Origin: Pelagophyceae sp. CCMP2097
Lineage: Eukaryota; Sar; Pelagophyceae
Reading direction: 5' to 3'
Length of the DNA stretch: 49,545 nucleotides
NCBI GenBank assembly: GCA_026770575.1
Contig: MU657215.1
Coordinates: 257,125 to 306,669, forward strand
Numbering within the stretch: position 1 is the stretch's first letter; every line of letters begins with the position of its first letter. This document shows, piece after piece, positions 9,747 through 21,843 of this stretch. The position numbers and the translations under genes are program-made. The notes beneath the pieces are model-generated. The model saw only the letters and a program-made list of their open reading frames with translations, had not been told where the DNA came from and made no database searches.

Positions 9747-12700
9747 ATGGCGCCGTCTTCGAACCGGTCGAAGCGGGCGCGGCACAGCGCGCCAGCCGAC
9801 GACGACGTGGACATGGCGGCCGCAGCGGCGGTCGGAACGGACGACGACGAGGGCGAAGACGGCGAGAGCGCCGAGGAGCCCGCGCCTGGGATGAGCGACG
9901 ACTCTGAGGACTCGGAGCCCGACGAGGACGAGGCGGAGAAGCGCCTGTCCCGCGCGGCGTCCCTCTCGGGCGCTTTTCCGCCGAAATGGACGGGCCCGCC
10001 CCCACTTTTGTTTTTCGCAGGGAGCGGCGGACGCGCGAGACCGGTTCGGCGCCTTCGTCGGCGGGCATCATCGACGAGATTTGTTGCGTCCACTTCATGT
10101 GCCACAAGAAGCTGCGAATCAAGTTCAACCGCCGCATCAACTTTATCAACGGCGAGAACGGCAGCGGGAAGTGCGTCTTTTTCTCGCCCGCAGAGGCGGG
10201 TGGGGTGCCGATTGGGCGTGCGTAGGTCTGCGATTTTGGCGGCGCTGCAGATTTGCCTCGGGTCTTCTGCGAAGCACACGCACCGCGGCAACAAGCTCGG
10301 GGACTTGGTGCGCGAGGGCCACTCGGGAGAGGCGATCGTCTCTGTCACGCTGGTCAACGAGGGCGCCGACGCGTGCAAGCCCGAGCTCTACGGCAAGAGC
10401 ATCACGATTGAGCGGAAATTCGCGCGCGAAGGCGCATCCAAGCTGCGTTTACTCAGCGACAACGGGGATTGCGTCGCGCGCGACAAGAAGGAGCTCCGCC
10501 TCGTCTTGGACTGGCTCAAAGTGGCGGTGGACAACCCCGTCTGCGTGCTGGACCAGGAGAACGCCAAGAACTTTATCCGCGGGAAAGCGCGCGACAAGTA
10601 CGCCTTTTTTTTGAAGGCGACGGAGATCGATACCGTGTTGAACAGAATTATGGCCGTCCAGAAATCCGCGGTCAAGTGCATCGGCGACGCTGCGCGGCAG
10701 CGGCGCAAGCTCAAGGACATTGCGGAAGTTTATCAGAAAGCGCAGCTCGAGCACGAGGAGATCGTCCGTTTGCAAAAGTTCGACGTTGATCTCCGGGATT
10801 TGAAAGTCGTCGGCGCCTGGGTCCAAGTCCGCCAGGCCGAGGGCACGTTGATCTCGGAGCAAAAATTAGCGGCAGACGCCGAGCGGGCGCTGGAGCAGGC
10901 GCAAGGGCTCGCAGAGCAGGCGTGTCGGGACGCGGACGCTCTGACAAAGAGACAGCAGGGCAGTGATGGCGCGGTCCGCCACTCCGAGGCGGAGATCACG
11001 CGACTGAAGCTGGAGATCGACGGCTGCGCCGCCTCGACGCGCGAGGCGCGGGGGAACGTGGCCGATCACGCCAAAGTCGTGCGCGCGGCGACTTCGGCTT
11101 TAAGAATCGACCAGTCGAAACACCGAGACGTCGACAACGACTTCGCCCACGCGCGCCGCGACCTGGAGATCGCGCGCAAGGATAACGCGAAGAAAATGGC
11201 CGCCGCCAACTCGGGTGCGTTCGGGTGCCCGTCGTAGACCCTTTGAACCCCCCGACTCCATAGGCGCAAAAGGCAAGAAGATGGCGAAGATCCAGATCAA
11301 GCTGCAGGATCTGGAGGCGCAGCAGGCGCGGCTGAAGGAGGACGTGGGGAATGGGGAGGAACGCTCTGCTAAGCTTAAGGTGGTCCTCAGCGAGAAGACT
11401 GACTCTCTAAAGGGTCTCGATTTAGAGGCGCGCGAGGTGCGGCACGAGGCGACGGTGGCGCAGCAGCACCTGAAGCAGCTCGAGGCGCAGACGGCGTCGC
11501 CTCTCAACGCCTTTGGCGATTATCAGACCGAGCTGCGCAGAGCCGTGACCCAGCGGTCGCGCGAGTTCCAGCGGCCGCCGGTGGGCCCGATCGGCGCGCA
11601 CGTCAAGCTCGCCGAGAACGGCGCCGTGCGCTGGACCAAGGCTCTAGAAGTGTGCATTGGCAACCGGCTGGGGTCGTGGGTCGTGACTTCGAAGCAAGAC
11701 AAAGCTACTCTACTGGGCTTCGCTCGCCAGCTGCGCTGCGAGCGCAGCCTCAACGTCATCGTCCAGCCTCTCCGGCCGCGGCACAACGTGCGCGATCTGG
11801 CGCGCGAACATGGGTTTGTCACGGTGAATTCGGTGATTCAAGTAGACGACGATCTGGCCTACAACGTCCTCGTGGACATGCACAAGATCGACGGCGTCTG
11901 CCTCTTCGCCGACAAGGCCGACGCCGAGCAGCGCGGCGTGGCGCAGAATCAGGGCCGCGCGGCCAACGTGAGCGGGGTCATGCAGATGCTTCTTGAAAAC
12001 GGCGACGAGACCGGGGCGCGCGACGGCACGTATTTCCTCAAACGAAACGCCAACGCGGGCCGGTCGCGCGCTTTATTCGGAGTCGACGTCTCTGCCGCGC
12101 TGCCGGCCGCGCGGCAGCAGAGCGAAGACGCCCAGCGCAACGCGGCCGACGGGGCGAGGTTGGTTGCCGAGGCTCGAAAGGAGCACGACGTGGCGTCACG
12201 AGCTTTGCAGCAGGTCGACACGCAGTGGCACAACGCCACCGACGCCCTGGGCCGGGTGGAGGCGCAGCTGCGTTCGCAAAAAGCTCAGCTGGCGGACGCG
12301 GAGAACGACGCCGAAGCCGATTTGCATATCGAGGACACCTCGCAACTCGAACAAGAGATCCAGCGCATCGAGGCCGCCCTCCAAGAGTGCGTGCATTGCG
12401 TGGGGACGTGCTGTCGCCTCGTTGAGTCGATTGGTAGGCTCCAAGCCGCCGTGCGCGCGGCCAACGCGGGCGTCTCGGCGGCGCACGAGGCGGGCAAGCC
12501 TCTGCAGGACTTTGTGCGGCAGCACGAGCAGCGCAACGCGCAGCTGGACCAGGAGATGACGCGCGCCGAGGACGCTCTGCAGAGGGAGATCGAAAGGGAG
12601 ACTGCCTCGAAGAGCGAAGCGGCGCGGTTGAGTAAGGCGGCGGAGAAGCACGCGGCGTACGCGGCGCGGTGCGCGGCGAGCGTCGAGGGCGAGCAGGCGC

Positions 12701-13603
12701 GGTTCGACGAATTGGAGTCGAAAGCGGCCAAGTACACGCGTCAGATTTGGAAGGACGCCTGGGACGGGGAGCGGCCCGCCGAGGCTTCCAAGTTCAAGTC
12801 GATAGAGAACCTCAAGGCCAAGATCAAGACGATGGAGTCGATGTACGACCGCGAGCTGGAGCGGCGGTCCATTTCGGAACGAGATCCGGACGTGGCCCGC
12901 ATGAAGATGGAAAAAGCCAAAATCGCCTATCTGGAAAAGGAGACGGGGTGCAAGTCGGTGGAAAAGGAAGGCGCCGACTTGCGGTCCGACGCCGCTGCGC
13001 GCTGGGGCCGGCTCAAGGCGATTCGGAGGTACATTTGCAGGACGGCCAGCAGGGAGTTTGATCGCATCCTGAACCACAAAGGTGCGCTTTTTTTTGGTGG
13101 CTTCTTCGTACAGCGCCCGCGGACCCCATGATAGGGTCCTCGGGCCAGCTCCTCTTCCAGCACCCCGGCGAGGGCTCTGCCGGCGAACTCTCCCTGACGT
13201 TCCAAAAGGACAACCAGGACACCGCGTCGCAGATCCACGACATTAATCTCCTCTCCGGCGGCGAGCGGAGCTTCTCCACGCTGGCCATGCTCATTGCCAT
13301 CGGCGAGACGATTGAGTGCCCTTTCCGGGTGATGGACGAGTTCGACGTCTTTATGGATCAGGCGCGCCGGGATTTGTAAACCGGAGAACCACGTCCCGTA
13401 GAACCACCAGCCTCTAGGTCTCCCGCAAGGTGGCCATGAAGGAGCTCGTCTCCTTGGCGACCAACATGGAGAACCGCCAATTCATCTTTATCACACCTCA
13501 AGATCTGAAATCGCTGACCAAGACAGCCATCTTGCAGGTCTACACCATGGAAGCGCCCATCCGCGGCCAGCAGACGCTGCACGAGGCCTTTGGCCGCTCC
13601 TGA
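9747..13603 (+). CDS. SMC6: SMC6, SMC5/6 complex ATPase
   Basis: Six exons: 9747-9946, 10021-10170, 10226-11214, 11264-13081, 13135-13361 and 13418-13603, giving 1189 aa. After an acidic N-terminus comes the SMC6-type start GIIDEICCVHFMCHKKL and Walker A NGENGSGKSA, restored across intron 2. Two long coiled coils flank a hinge (about residues 540-660: GPIGAHVKLAENG, CIGNRLGSWVV). The C-terminal head has signature LLSGGERSFST and Walker B FRVMDEFDVFMD, and ends with FIFITPQDL. The DEFDVFMD motif is specific for SMC6. It partners SMC5/Nse proteins in recombination-dependent DNA repair and replication-fork maintenance. Introns are 49-74 bp. The last one, 13362-13417, starts with GC rather than GT. 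Confidence 0.93.
13362..13417 (+). other. GC-AG intron in SMC6
   Basis: Splicing CAG|GCGCGC to CTCTAG|GTC joins MDQ to VSRKVAM in phase 0. This reproduces the conserved SMC6 motif (plants have MDAVSRKI). The only GT alternative nearby, at 13376, gives a frame mismatch and inserts extra residues. Confidence 0.7.
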
Positions 13604-15368
13604 AGACTCCGCCGCCGGCACAAGCAAGAACGACGCTCACCTTGCCAAAGCAAACGTGAACCCGTACTACAGCATCGATTCCAACCCCGCATCGCCCCCG
13701 GGAGCTGCTTCGAGCATCGATGAACACCTTGGCCGCTTCGAAGTGGCCCTCTTACAGAGGCCGCACGTGCCGCGTATCTAGAAGGCCCCCGTGGGAGGAT
13801 GGCTTACGCGACGCGTGTCGTGGAAGGCCCCCGCGGGAGGGTGTGTGTTTATTTAAGGGTGCACTTTCGGATCCCGTTTGCCCTCCGAGGCGGCGTCGCT
13901 CCCGCCCAAGGGGCCGCAACGCAAAAAAAACGTGCGGGCCGGCCCTGCGGGCCCAAGGCGCGTCGATAGAGCCCTTCAACGCCTCATTCCAACGAGAACT
14001 GCCTGAGATCCTTGACCCCCCCGCCCGGTCCACGCCCTGCTCTTCCACGACACGCGTCGCGTAAGCCATCCCCCCGCCCGGAACCGTCCTCGCTCTGTTT
14101 GGTTTCCGTCGGCCGATTGCTGCCTCTCGGCGTCGCATCGGGCCCCCGCCGATGCGGCCGCCTCGAGTGCTGCAACCGCTCGATGGAGGCAAAGATGATT
14201 TGATTAATTCTTCACTTTTGAGAACTCCGCTGAATTAGTTTCGGGTGTTCTGTGAGAGCTTGGCCGGCACGTGCAGTGACAAGGAGCCTCAAGAGGAGCT
14301 TTGAAATCCTTCTATACCGTAGGCCCGCGTCCTCGTCGGACGCGTCCCATCCGCCAGGTATACTCGGTGTCCTCTTTCTACGGAAATCTGTGGAGCTCTC
14401 TTTGTCACTGCTCGTCCACGCCCTGCTCGTCCACGACACGCGTCGCGTAAGCCTACCCCCTAAGGCACCTCTTGGATCAAGTGGTTATCTCACCCCGTAA
14501 GACACCCGTCGGGTTTGAGGCCGCCGCCGTGACGGTCCGCGGTCGCGGCGCTCTTTAGGTCCGCAGTCGCTCTTTAGGGATTTGAATATCCCCCATAAGA
14601 ACCTAAAGTTCTTTAATTTTCGTGTTCTTCGAGGTCTAGACCTACTAGTACGACGCGCAGTGACAAGGAACCTCGAGAGGGGCGTGAAATCCTTTGTGTC
14701 TTAGGACCGCGCCCTCGTCCGACTTCCTCCTTTCGCCAGGTATGCGCGGCGTCCCCTATTCTGACGGAAATCTACTTCAACTCTGGTGGACTCATTGTCA
14801 CTGCTCGTCTACCCCCTGCTCTTCCACTACACGCGTCGCGTAAGCCATCCCCTACTACTACTACTACTACTACTACTAAGACACCCGTCGCCGTGCAGCC
14901 GCGCCAACGCGCCCGCGAACAAACCCACAGCCAGCACGCTCGTGAGCTTCATCATCATGGTGAGACTGGAGCGACTGGAGAGTGTTTGTGCTGGTGGCTT
15001 TCTGGACGAATGATTTTATCCGAACATTCGGGTAAATCTTTCTGTGTTTCGGTGGTTGAGGGAATCTGTGGATCGGTTTCGGATTTCGGACAGCTGGGCT
15101 CGCTCAGCAAGCATTTGCGGCCCATCGCGCTCTCTCGCTTCCGTCCACTTGATTTTGGGGTATTATAAGGGCATTTGGGGGTATTATAGGCATTTTGAGT
15201 CCACATGTTCGCACGCTCGCTCCGCGGGCCTGGGAGCGGCTCGCATGAGGTCGCTCCCCACGATCTCGGGCGACCTGGGGTGTGTGTTTATTTAAGGGTG
15301 CACTTTCGGATCCCGTTGCCCTTCGCCGACGTCGGCAGTTTGTCGCACTCGCGCGCTGTCAAACAATC
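13604..15368. repeat. Gene-free repeat cluster between SMC6 and the PH-like gene
   Basis: No convincing gene. A 29-bp perfect inverted repeat lies at 13797-13825 and 14043-14071 (TTCCACGACACGCGTCGCG core). Further copies of the same core occur near 14425-14455 and 14821-14848. A diverged duplication of about 240 bp pairs 14272-14520 with 14658-14900. A 39-bp identical element lies at 13840-13878 and 15279-15317. A (CTA)9 microsatellite sits at about 14851-14877, and a 23-bp tandem pair (GGGGTATTATAAGGGCAT-like) near 15155-15200. This looks like decayed mobile or tandemly duplicated non-coding DNA; no transposase was seen. Confidence 0.65.
15279..15317 (+). promoter_or_regulatory. Possible core promoter, copy of 13840-13878
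   Basis: This 39-bp element contains TTTATTTAAGG, a TATA-like run, and ends 52 bp before the ATG at 15369. An identical copy lies at 13840-13878 with no obvious gene behind it. Promoter function is inferred from position only. Confidence 0.35.
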
Positions 15369-16748
15369 ATGTGGTCCTTCTTCCGCGGCGCGCCCGAGGC
15401 GGAGCGCAAGGTGGCGGACCCGGAGGCGGCGTCGCGCGACGAATGGTTCGCCTGCTCCGGCATGCTCAACCCCAGCGCGTTTTCCGCAGTCGTCTCCTGC
15501 GCATGTAAGATTTTCAAAATAAGTCGCCCGGGCCGCACGCCGCGATTAGGCACGGCCATGGGCGAGGTGCCCGACGACGACGACGCGCCGATCGAGGCAC
15601 AGGCGCAGCTGCGCGCGCGGTCCCGGTCCTCTTTGCGGTCGCAGTCGGTGCCGCCGGTGAGCCCCTGGATTTTTTCGTGCGCAGACGCCTCCGCGCACGC
15701 CGACGCCTTTAAAGCAGGCGTACTACGCCGAGGCGCCTTCTTCGGGGGCGATGACGTTTGAGCAGGGGACTCAGCGGACTTTTTACGACGCGGCGCGCGA
15801 GACGCGAAAGGCGGAGGTCAAGAAATCGGAGAGCGTCTTCATGAACGAATTTATCACCATGCTCAAATCCGGCGTCAGCGTGCGCCAGCGCACGGGCAAC
15901 GAAGAAGAGGCGGTGAAGATTCGACTCGTGCAGCCGGCCTCAGCAAAGGGCGCGCCGCAAAAGCAGCTCATCATCGAATGGCTCTTGGAAGCCACAGAGG
16001 CCCAGCTCGGCGCCATTGCCCTCGGCGACATCGTCGTCATCCTCGCCGCCGCAGACGAGAAAGAACTCGGCGGGTGCGTAATTTGGCGTTTGTACGCTGG
16101 TCGTGCCGATTGTTCAAACGAGTGCGAGGTACCACGACTCTTACAAATCTTTCAAGATCCAGCCGCGCAAGGGCAACGCCGTCGTTTTCCACTGCGACGA
16201 CGCGGACATTAACTCGTTGCTGGTGGATGGGCTCGGTATGCTTGTCAAGGACAATAAGTCCAGGAGAAGGTACGTCCCTCGCCGTCCCAGGCCCTCCACA
16301 GACCGCCCCGCCTTTCCGACATCCTCCGCAGACCGCCCCGCCTTCCTAGGCTCCGCGATACCTCAAACGCCTAGATCGTCAGGCACGCAAGCGCATAGAA
16401 CCATCGGGCACATCGAGGCCTCCACGTCAGAAGCACGGTGGCCGCATAGAACCATTCCGCATCCTTTCAGCCGCCGCTATGTAATAAGAGCACGGACCAC
16501 CCCCACAGTCAAGCGAGGAGGTTCTCAGAGGGAGGAGGGTCTTGGGCAGCTCGGTGAGGCATGCCAAGCCTCTATCTACACGACGCAACAGAGAGAAGCC
16601 GAGACAGCGGCGCGCGAGGGATCCCGGCGCAACAAAGAGTCGAAGACGTGAGTTACGTGTCCACGCGTCTCGGGGGAGGTATTGCGAAGCAAAAAGGGTT
16701 CTACGCCTCGTCGTTCATGGCGCGGACGTCGCCGCGAAAGGCGTTTGA
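15369..16748 (+). CDS. Protein with PH-like domain (3' end uncertain)
   Basis: Well supported exons: 15369-15504, 15550-15656, 15718-16073 and 16129-16269, all in phase. The product starts MWSFFRGAPEAERK, has an acidic and Arg/Ser-rich linker, then from about residue 100 a region resembling a phospholipase C-type PH domain: FITMLKSGVSVRQRTG, IIEWLLEATEAQ, LGDIVVIL, SYKSFKIQPRKG, VVFHCDDADI. This assignment rests on pattern only. After the GTACGT donor at 16270 the next exon is unclear. One in-phase option begins after GGGCAG at about 16550 and ends at 16748, adding a basic tail and overlapping the 3' end of the opposite gene. Small CCGCCCCGCC-type repeats fill 16280-16360. Confidence 0.55.
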
Positions 16749-19700
16749 AAGGTTCCGGAGGGCCTGCTGCTCCCGCACGGCGGACATGCCGGAGGTGAAG
16801 TTGTCGTCGCGCGCTTTGGCGACGGGAGTCGTCGGCGCGCGCTTCTGCTCCAGGGACTCTAAATGCCGCACCGTGTAGTCCCAGGGGTCCGCTGCGCGGT
16901 GGATGGCGTACTTGAACGGCTCCAATCTTGCGAGCACCGCTCGGCACTTTGACTCGGCGTCGCCTGGGCCCGGCAGCATGTGATACGCGATGAATTCGTA
17001 GACTTCAAAGAGCACACCCCAGCTCCGCCGCCCGTTGTGGCCACCTTGAGTCAGAGCCAGCGAGACCTCCGGCCCGCCGGGGCCCTCGACGTCGCGGTGG
17101 AGCCTTCGAGGGCGGCGTTTGGCGTACCGGTCCAATAAAGCCCCGGCGTGGGCGCGCACGGGCATCAGAGCGTCGTCCTCTGCCGACACAATGAAAAGAG
17201 GCGCGTCCAGCGTGTCCACCGCGACCAACGCGTCGACTGCATCGACTGAGAAATTCGCGCGTTTCTCTACATCCCGACGAACAGCGTCCACCGCAGCCTT
17301 GGCCGCCGCCTCGGCCACGGCCTGCCTCGCGCCGCCCGTCGAGGCACAAGGGCTCGAGAAGGGGTCCGTCGTGCCCATGGCTTCCACGAACCTTCTGTCC
17401 ACTGGCGCTTTTGCGGCGACGACGTCGGCCGGGAGAGGCGCGGCAAGAGCGTCGCAGGCGGCAGACCTCGCCAAAACGTCCACCAGGGTCGATAATGAAC
17501 TAAAGGGAGAGTCCGCCGCGACGCACGCCGCGGCGCCGCCGTTTGGGCCGCCGAAGGAGTGGCGCTGGGCTCCTGCTAAGATCGCCGCGACGGCGCCCAT
17601 GGACCTTCCGAAGAGGCCAATGGCCGTCGCTTTGTTCGATGCGATGAGGTGGTCCGCAACAGATGCGGCGTCTGCCGACTCTCTGAGACCCAAAGTGCAG
17701 AATTCGCCCTCTGAGAGACCGGACCCGGCGGCGTCAAAGGCGCAGACGCGCATCCCCAAAGCTAAAAGAGGAGCGACGTGGGGCAGCGCTTCCATCCTGC
17801 AAGAAGCGTTGCCGTGGCAGTACAAGACGCAGGGCCTGTTCGCGGGGTCGCCCTCGACGCGGCACCAAAGCGAGCATTGAAGGACCAAATCCTGCGAGTT
17901 GACGATTTGGAAGTCCGACCTTGCAACGAAGAAGCTGTCCGTCGCCCCGGAGCGCAGCCTCGCGTCGCGCGGGATGGCGCGCTTCGACGAAACTTCAAAC
18001 GTAAAAGGGCCCAAATCTGCCATTTCGTATCGCGCTCGGGGCGGCCGGATAATTAATTTCACAACCGACCTCCACGCGGACCGAAACCGCCGAGGCGCCG
18101 CCGCCTCGTACTTGACTCGGCCATCGGAGAGCACGACTCGGTCGACGGCCCAGCCCTTGTGCACTTCGACTTCGTGTTCATCCGAAAAACGCGAAGACCG
18201 CCTTCGAGCGGATTTGATCGACGCCCCGAGGCGCTGCGCGACGCCGTCGGGAGATGCGCCCGACGCCCAGAGGCCGAGCTGCTTCAAAGCCTCGCGCGGC
18301 ATCGCATGCCGTTCGATTTCGTCAAAGGCTTGGCCCTTGAACGCCTCGGGCCGCAGCCGGGTTCCTAAGCGCCTCGCCATGGCCAACGTCTCGGCAATGC
18401 ACGAGAGCCAGTCCTTTGCGGCATCGGCGTTTGCGAAAGCGAGAGTGAACGTTTCTTCCGAGAGTGCATTTGAAGGGTCGCGGAAGACGAGAGCCACGAC
18501 ATTCGAGCTAGGCCTCGTTGAAGAGAGCACGGCGTCCGGGTGGAGCGGCAAAGAGCGCATCGTCGACTCTGTCGAGGAGTCGTGCTGTAAACGTAAAAGG
18601 GCCTTGTCTAAAACGAGGTAGGCCATGACCTCTCCGACGTTGGCTTGGCCTTTTTTGCGAGGCCACGCTGCGAATTCGGCGCGAGGATCGTCGTTCTCAA
18701 AAGCGCCAAAGGCAAGCGTCTCTCGAGCGCGGTCCGCGGCGTGCCTGGCCGTGGAGGAGAGCCATTGGACGACGTCGTGAAGATCAACGTAGCCGTCTCC
18801 GTCCAGATCAGCTCGGTCAAACGCGTCCAACAGAACCGGATCCTCGTCTGAATCCGCGTCTTTGCGCGTAGAGTAGCACCCAGCGAGTCGGGCAAACTCG
18901 GACGGCCGCAGCCGCCCACTGCGTGCGGCAGCAGCCGCAGGCGTCTCCTCGGAGAATCGATGAGCCGCTCTCTTCTGAGAAGCCTCCTCCGAAGCAGCAA
19001 AGAGGAGCGAAACCTTTAAAAGCGCCTTGGACCGCGCCTCGCGGTCCGAAGATCGCCAGGCCTTTAACATTTCCCGCCGGTCTAAAGCGCGCCCCTGGCA
19101 CCTTTGACAACGCCGCGACACCACCGCACCTTCGGAAACCCGCTGGGAACCCAGCGAATGGCACCGTGTATGCACCGCGCCGGCGCACTTATGGCAGATG
19201 GCGCCGCCGCACTCGCGGCCTTGGCAGTCTAAAAGCTTTTGGATGGACGTTTCTTCAAAGCAAGAGGCGCACCACCCTTGCGCACCCGCCAACGCGGCCG
19301 TCTCGCGCGCGCGCGCCTTGTGCACCTCGCGGCGCACGACCTTGCCAAAGGCCTGGAGTCGGCGGTTTGTCTGAGCCTCTTCTTTTTGCGGTGTTGAAGC
19401 CTCGATAGCGGCGGCCGAGACTGCGTCGCCGAGCAAGTCCATCGCTAAACGTTGCGCCGCCGCGACGGCGGCGGCGGAAGTGGCGAAGCAGGTCATGTCC
19501 GCGACGACGGCCGCCGACGTAGACTCGCCGATTCTCAGGACGACAGTGGTTGTTCCATTTCGAGCGTAGAGAAAGGCCGCGCCTTTTTCTTTTTGAAGCC
19601 GCCTCGCCAGGCACTTGGCCGCCGAACCGAAGAGGGCGCCGCGGCCTACGCGCTAAACGTCGGCGAGCGCGGCGGGCCTCTGTGCCACGACTGTCGGCGA

Positions 19701-20124
19701 GCGTGGCTGCGTATGCCTCTGGCGGTCGCTTCTTCTTTTGGCGGCCGCCTCTCCAAGGATCGCCCTCGCGCCACCAGCCCCTCTGACTGCGAGACGTCGG
19801 TGTCCCCGGACGCGGGAAATTGCCAAAGTCCCGAGCGTCCAACGCCTGCTCGCCTCTTGCAGAAAACGCCGCGCTCTTATAAACCTCCCAAACCGCGTCA
19901 CCGCTCCGCAGCGCCACAAAGGTGAACACGGCCTTGTCCGGCTCCGGCGTTGAAGACCAGGGGCGCTCGACGGTGATCGGGACGTCTTTGGCTTCACACT
20001 CTGAATTGTAGGTGCATTCTGTGGAGGTGCACTCATACGTCGACAGATTAATCGGCGAGTCCACCACCTCCGCGCTCGACGCCTCGTACAGCGCCATCTC
20101 CAAAGAGTCCGCGAAGATGGACAT
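16701..20124 (-). CDS. Zinc finger/EF-hand/PH/alpha-beta hydrolase fusion
   Basis: Two exons, 20124-19689 and 19645-16701, with a 43-bp GT-AG intron (phase 1), give 1126 aa. Residues about 271-329 hold paired Cys/His (CASC, CHKC, CQRC) resembling a RING/FYVE-like zinc finger. An EF-hand loop DRADLDGDGYVD lies at about 422-433. A PH-like domain covers about 485-565, ending in the usual KDWLSCI helix. From about 730 to 1030 there is a serine hydrolase: VLYCHGNASC oxyanion region, nucleophile elbow GRSMG (Ser827), acid in SAEDDALMP (about Asp970) and His1015 in TQGGHNG. The triad suggests an active lipase, esterase or peptidase of the BEM46/S9 type. The substrate is unknown. Calcium and lipid binding are inferred from the EF-hand and PH-like parts. 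The N-terminal 250 residues are unassigned. Confidence 0.8.
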
Positions 20125-20338
20125 GGCCACCGCACGTGCGCACCGCGAATGGGTCCGCACTGCCACTGGCAGGGCCCAACGACCTAATGGGGCGAACCGT
20201 TGGAAAGACGTTGGTTTTACTGCGACGGGTCAATCGGGCGTGCGGGCGCGTCTCGCTGCGTCGCGGCCTGCGCGAACAGCACCTTTGGCGCGCCGCCGGG
20301 CGAAAATATAGAGCCTCCGGGCGGAAACCTCTCGCGAT

Positions 20339-21612
20339 ATGACGCCTACTATCGGTTCGAAGTTGTCCGGGTCGACGTCCAAGTTTGTCGGTGTGTGTTG
20401 GTGCAAACGTTCCAAGAAATGGCTCGCCGGCTTCCGCAGCGACGGCAAGTTCATCCACGTCGGCTACTACCGCACGGAGCTCGAAGCCGCCGTGGGATAC
20501 GACGGCTACGTCCGGCCGTACGAAGCCCGCGTCTTTGCGACCCCGCGAGCCGTCGATGCATACCAGAGGCGTATAGGTATGGCCGGCCTTTGAACTTCCC
20601 GACGGCGGAGGACTCTGCTTTGAAGCCGGCGCCGCGGCCCGTGGTTGAGAGAGCGAAGAAGGCTTCGTCTTCGAGCTTCCGAGGGGTGAGCTGGAATAAA
20701 ATGAGGAAAAAATGGTATTCCCAGTTCAACTCCGAAGGCAAAGTCACGCGCGACGCAGCGTCCTCGACGCAATAACGAGGCCTATAATGACACGACAGGT
20801 ACATTGGCCTCTACGCGACCGAGCTCGACGCGGCAAAGGCCTACGACGCCCATGCGCGCGTTTGCGGCAAGCCTCTCAACTTCCCCGACCCCGACGACGC
20901 GCCGCCCGCGGTGGCGGCGGCCGACGCGCCGGCCGAGGGAGCCGCCGCGCCGGGCGGCCCTCTGACCATGCTGTCGGGGCCGGCGCCCGCCGCGCCGCCG
21001 ACGGCGCAGACCAACGCGCGACCTGCCACGCTCGCCGATTTGCTCGCGCCGCCGCTGATCCCCGCGCTCGGTGGCCCCGCCCGCGCGCCGTCAAAGTACC
21101 ACGGCGTTTCGTGGTCTGCCGTCGACGAAAAGTGGCTGGCGACGGTGACGGCGCCCGGCCGCCCCGCCGTTTCGATTGGCCTCTATGCTACCGAAGTCGA
21201 AGCCGCGCGGGCGTACGACGCCCGCGTGAAGGAACTCCTCGCGAGCGGCCGCCAAAAAACGCGGCCGACGGCGTCCGAGGCGCAGCAGCCCGGCGCCGAG
21301 GCGCACGGCGCGCCGGCGCCGCGGAAGCGCGCGAGGCCCGAGGCCGCTGCGCCGTCGACGGACGGCGCCGCTGCGTCGACGGACGTGCGCACTTTACAAG
21401 ACGTCATCGACTCCACCGTCGACGAGCGCACCTTGCAAGACGCACACGACTCCAGTGACCACCGCCAAAAGAGGCCGGCCCCGGACGTCTCGAGCCTTGA
21501 AGGCATCGCTCCCAGTCCGCACGCCGAGGCCGCGCGGCCCGCGGCCTTGCCGGGCGTCCCCTCGGCGCTACCAGTGTACGACGTCGCAGCAAACATGCCG
21601 CCACCCGTCTGA
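20339..21612 (+). CDS. Triple AP2/ERF-domain protein
   Basis: Exons 20339-20517, 20577-20747 and 20799-21612 give 387 aa. There are three AP2 domains. The first runs from KFVGVCWCKRSKKWLAGF to TELEAAVGYD and ends YGRPLNFP after splicing. The second runs from SFRGVSWNKMRKKWYSQF to TELDAAKAYD and GKPLNFP. The third runs from KYHGVSWSAVDEKWLA to TEVEAARAYD. AP2 folds bind DNA in plant ERF factors, and multi-AP2 proteins are common in stramenopiles. An Arg/Lys patch (PRKRARP) after domain 3 could be a nuclear signal; the rest is Ala/Pro-rich. Intron 2 appears to be GC-AG (AC|GCGCGA); with that junction domain 2 aligns without gaps to domain 1. The gene is divergent from the hydrolase gene across 214 bp. 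Transcription-factor function is inferred. Confidence 0.82.
20748..20798 (+). other. GC-AG intron inside the second AP2 domain
   Basis: Splicing AC|GCGCGA to CGACAG|GTAC gives GKVTYIGLYATEL, the same spacing as GKFIHVGYYRTEL in domain 1. The nearby GT (20743) is out of phase with the acceptor, and without splicing the frame stops within 30 bases. Confidence 0.65.
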
Positions 21613-21843
21613 CCCCCCCCCCCAAAAAAGACCTCTTGGAACCGTAATCCATCGACTGTGCTCGCCAGCGGGAGCGCAGGCGGCGGCGCGCTACGTGAGC
21701 CCTTGAGAGCCCCTTCTGTCAGAAAACGCCATCCGGAAAAGGATTTGATTTGGGGCGTCGCCGACTTGAGCGAGTCGACTCCGCGCTGCGCACTGACTCG
21801 CGGCTGCTGTCGCCCCGAGGTCCTCGCCGCGCGGCGTGGGGCG

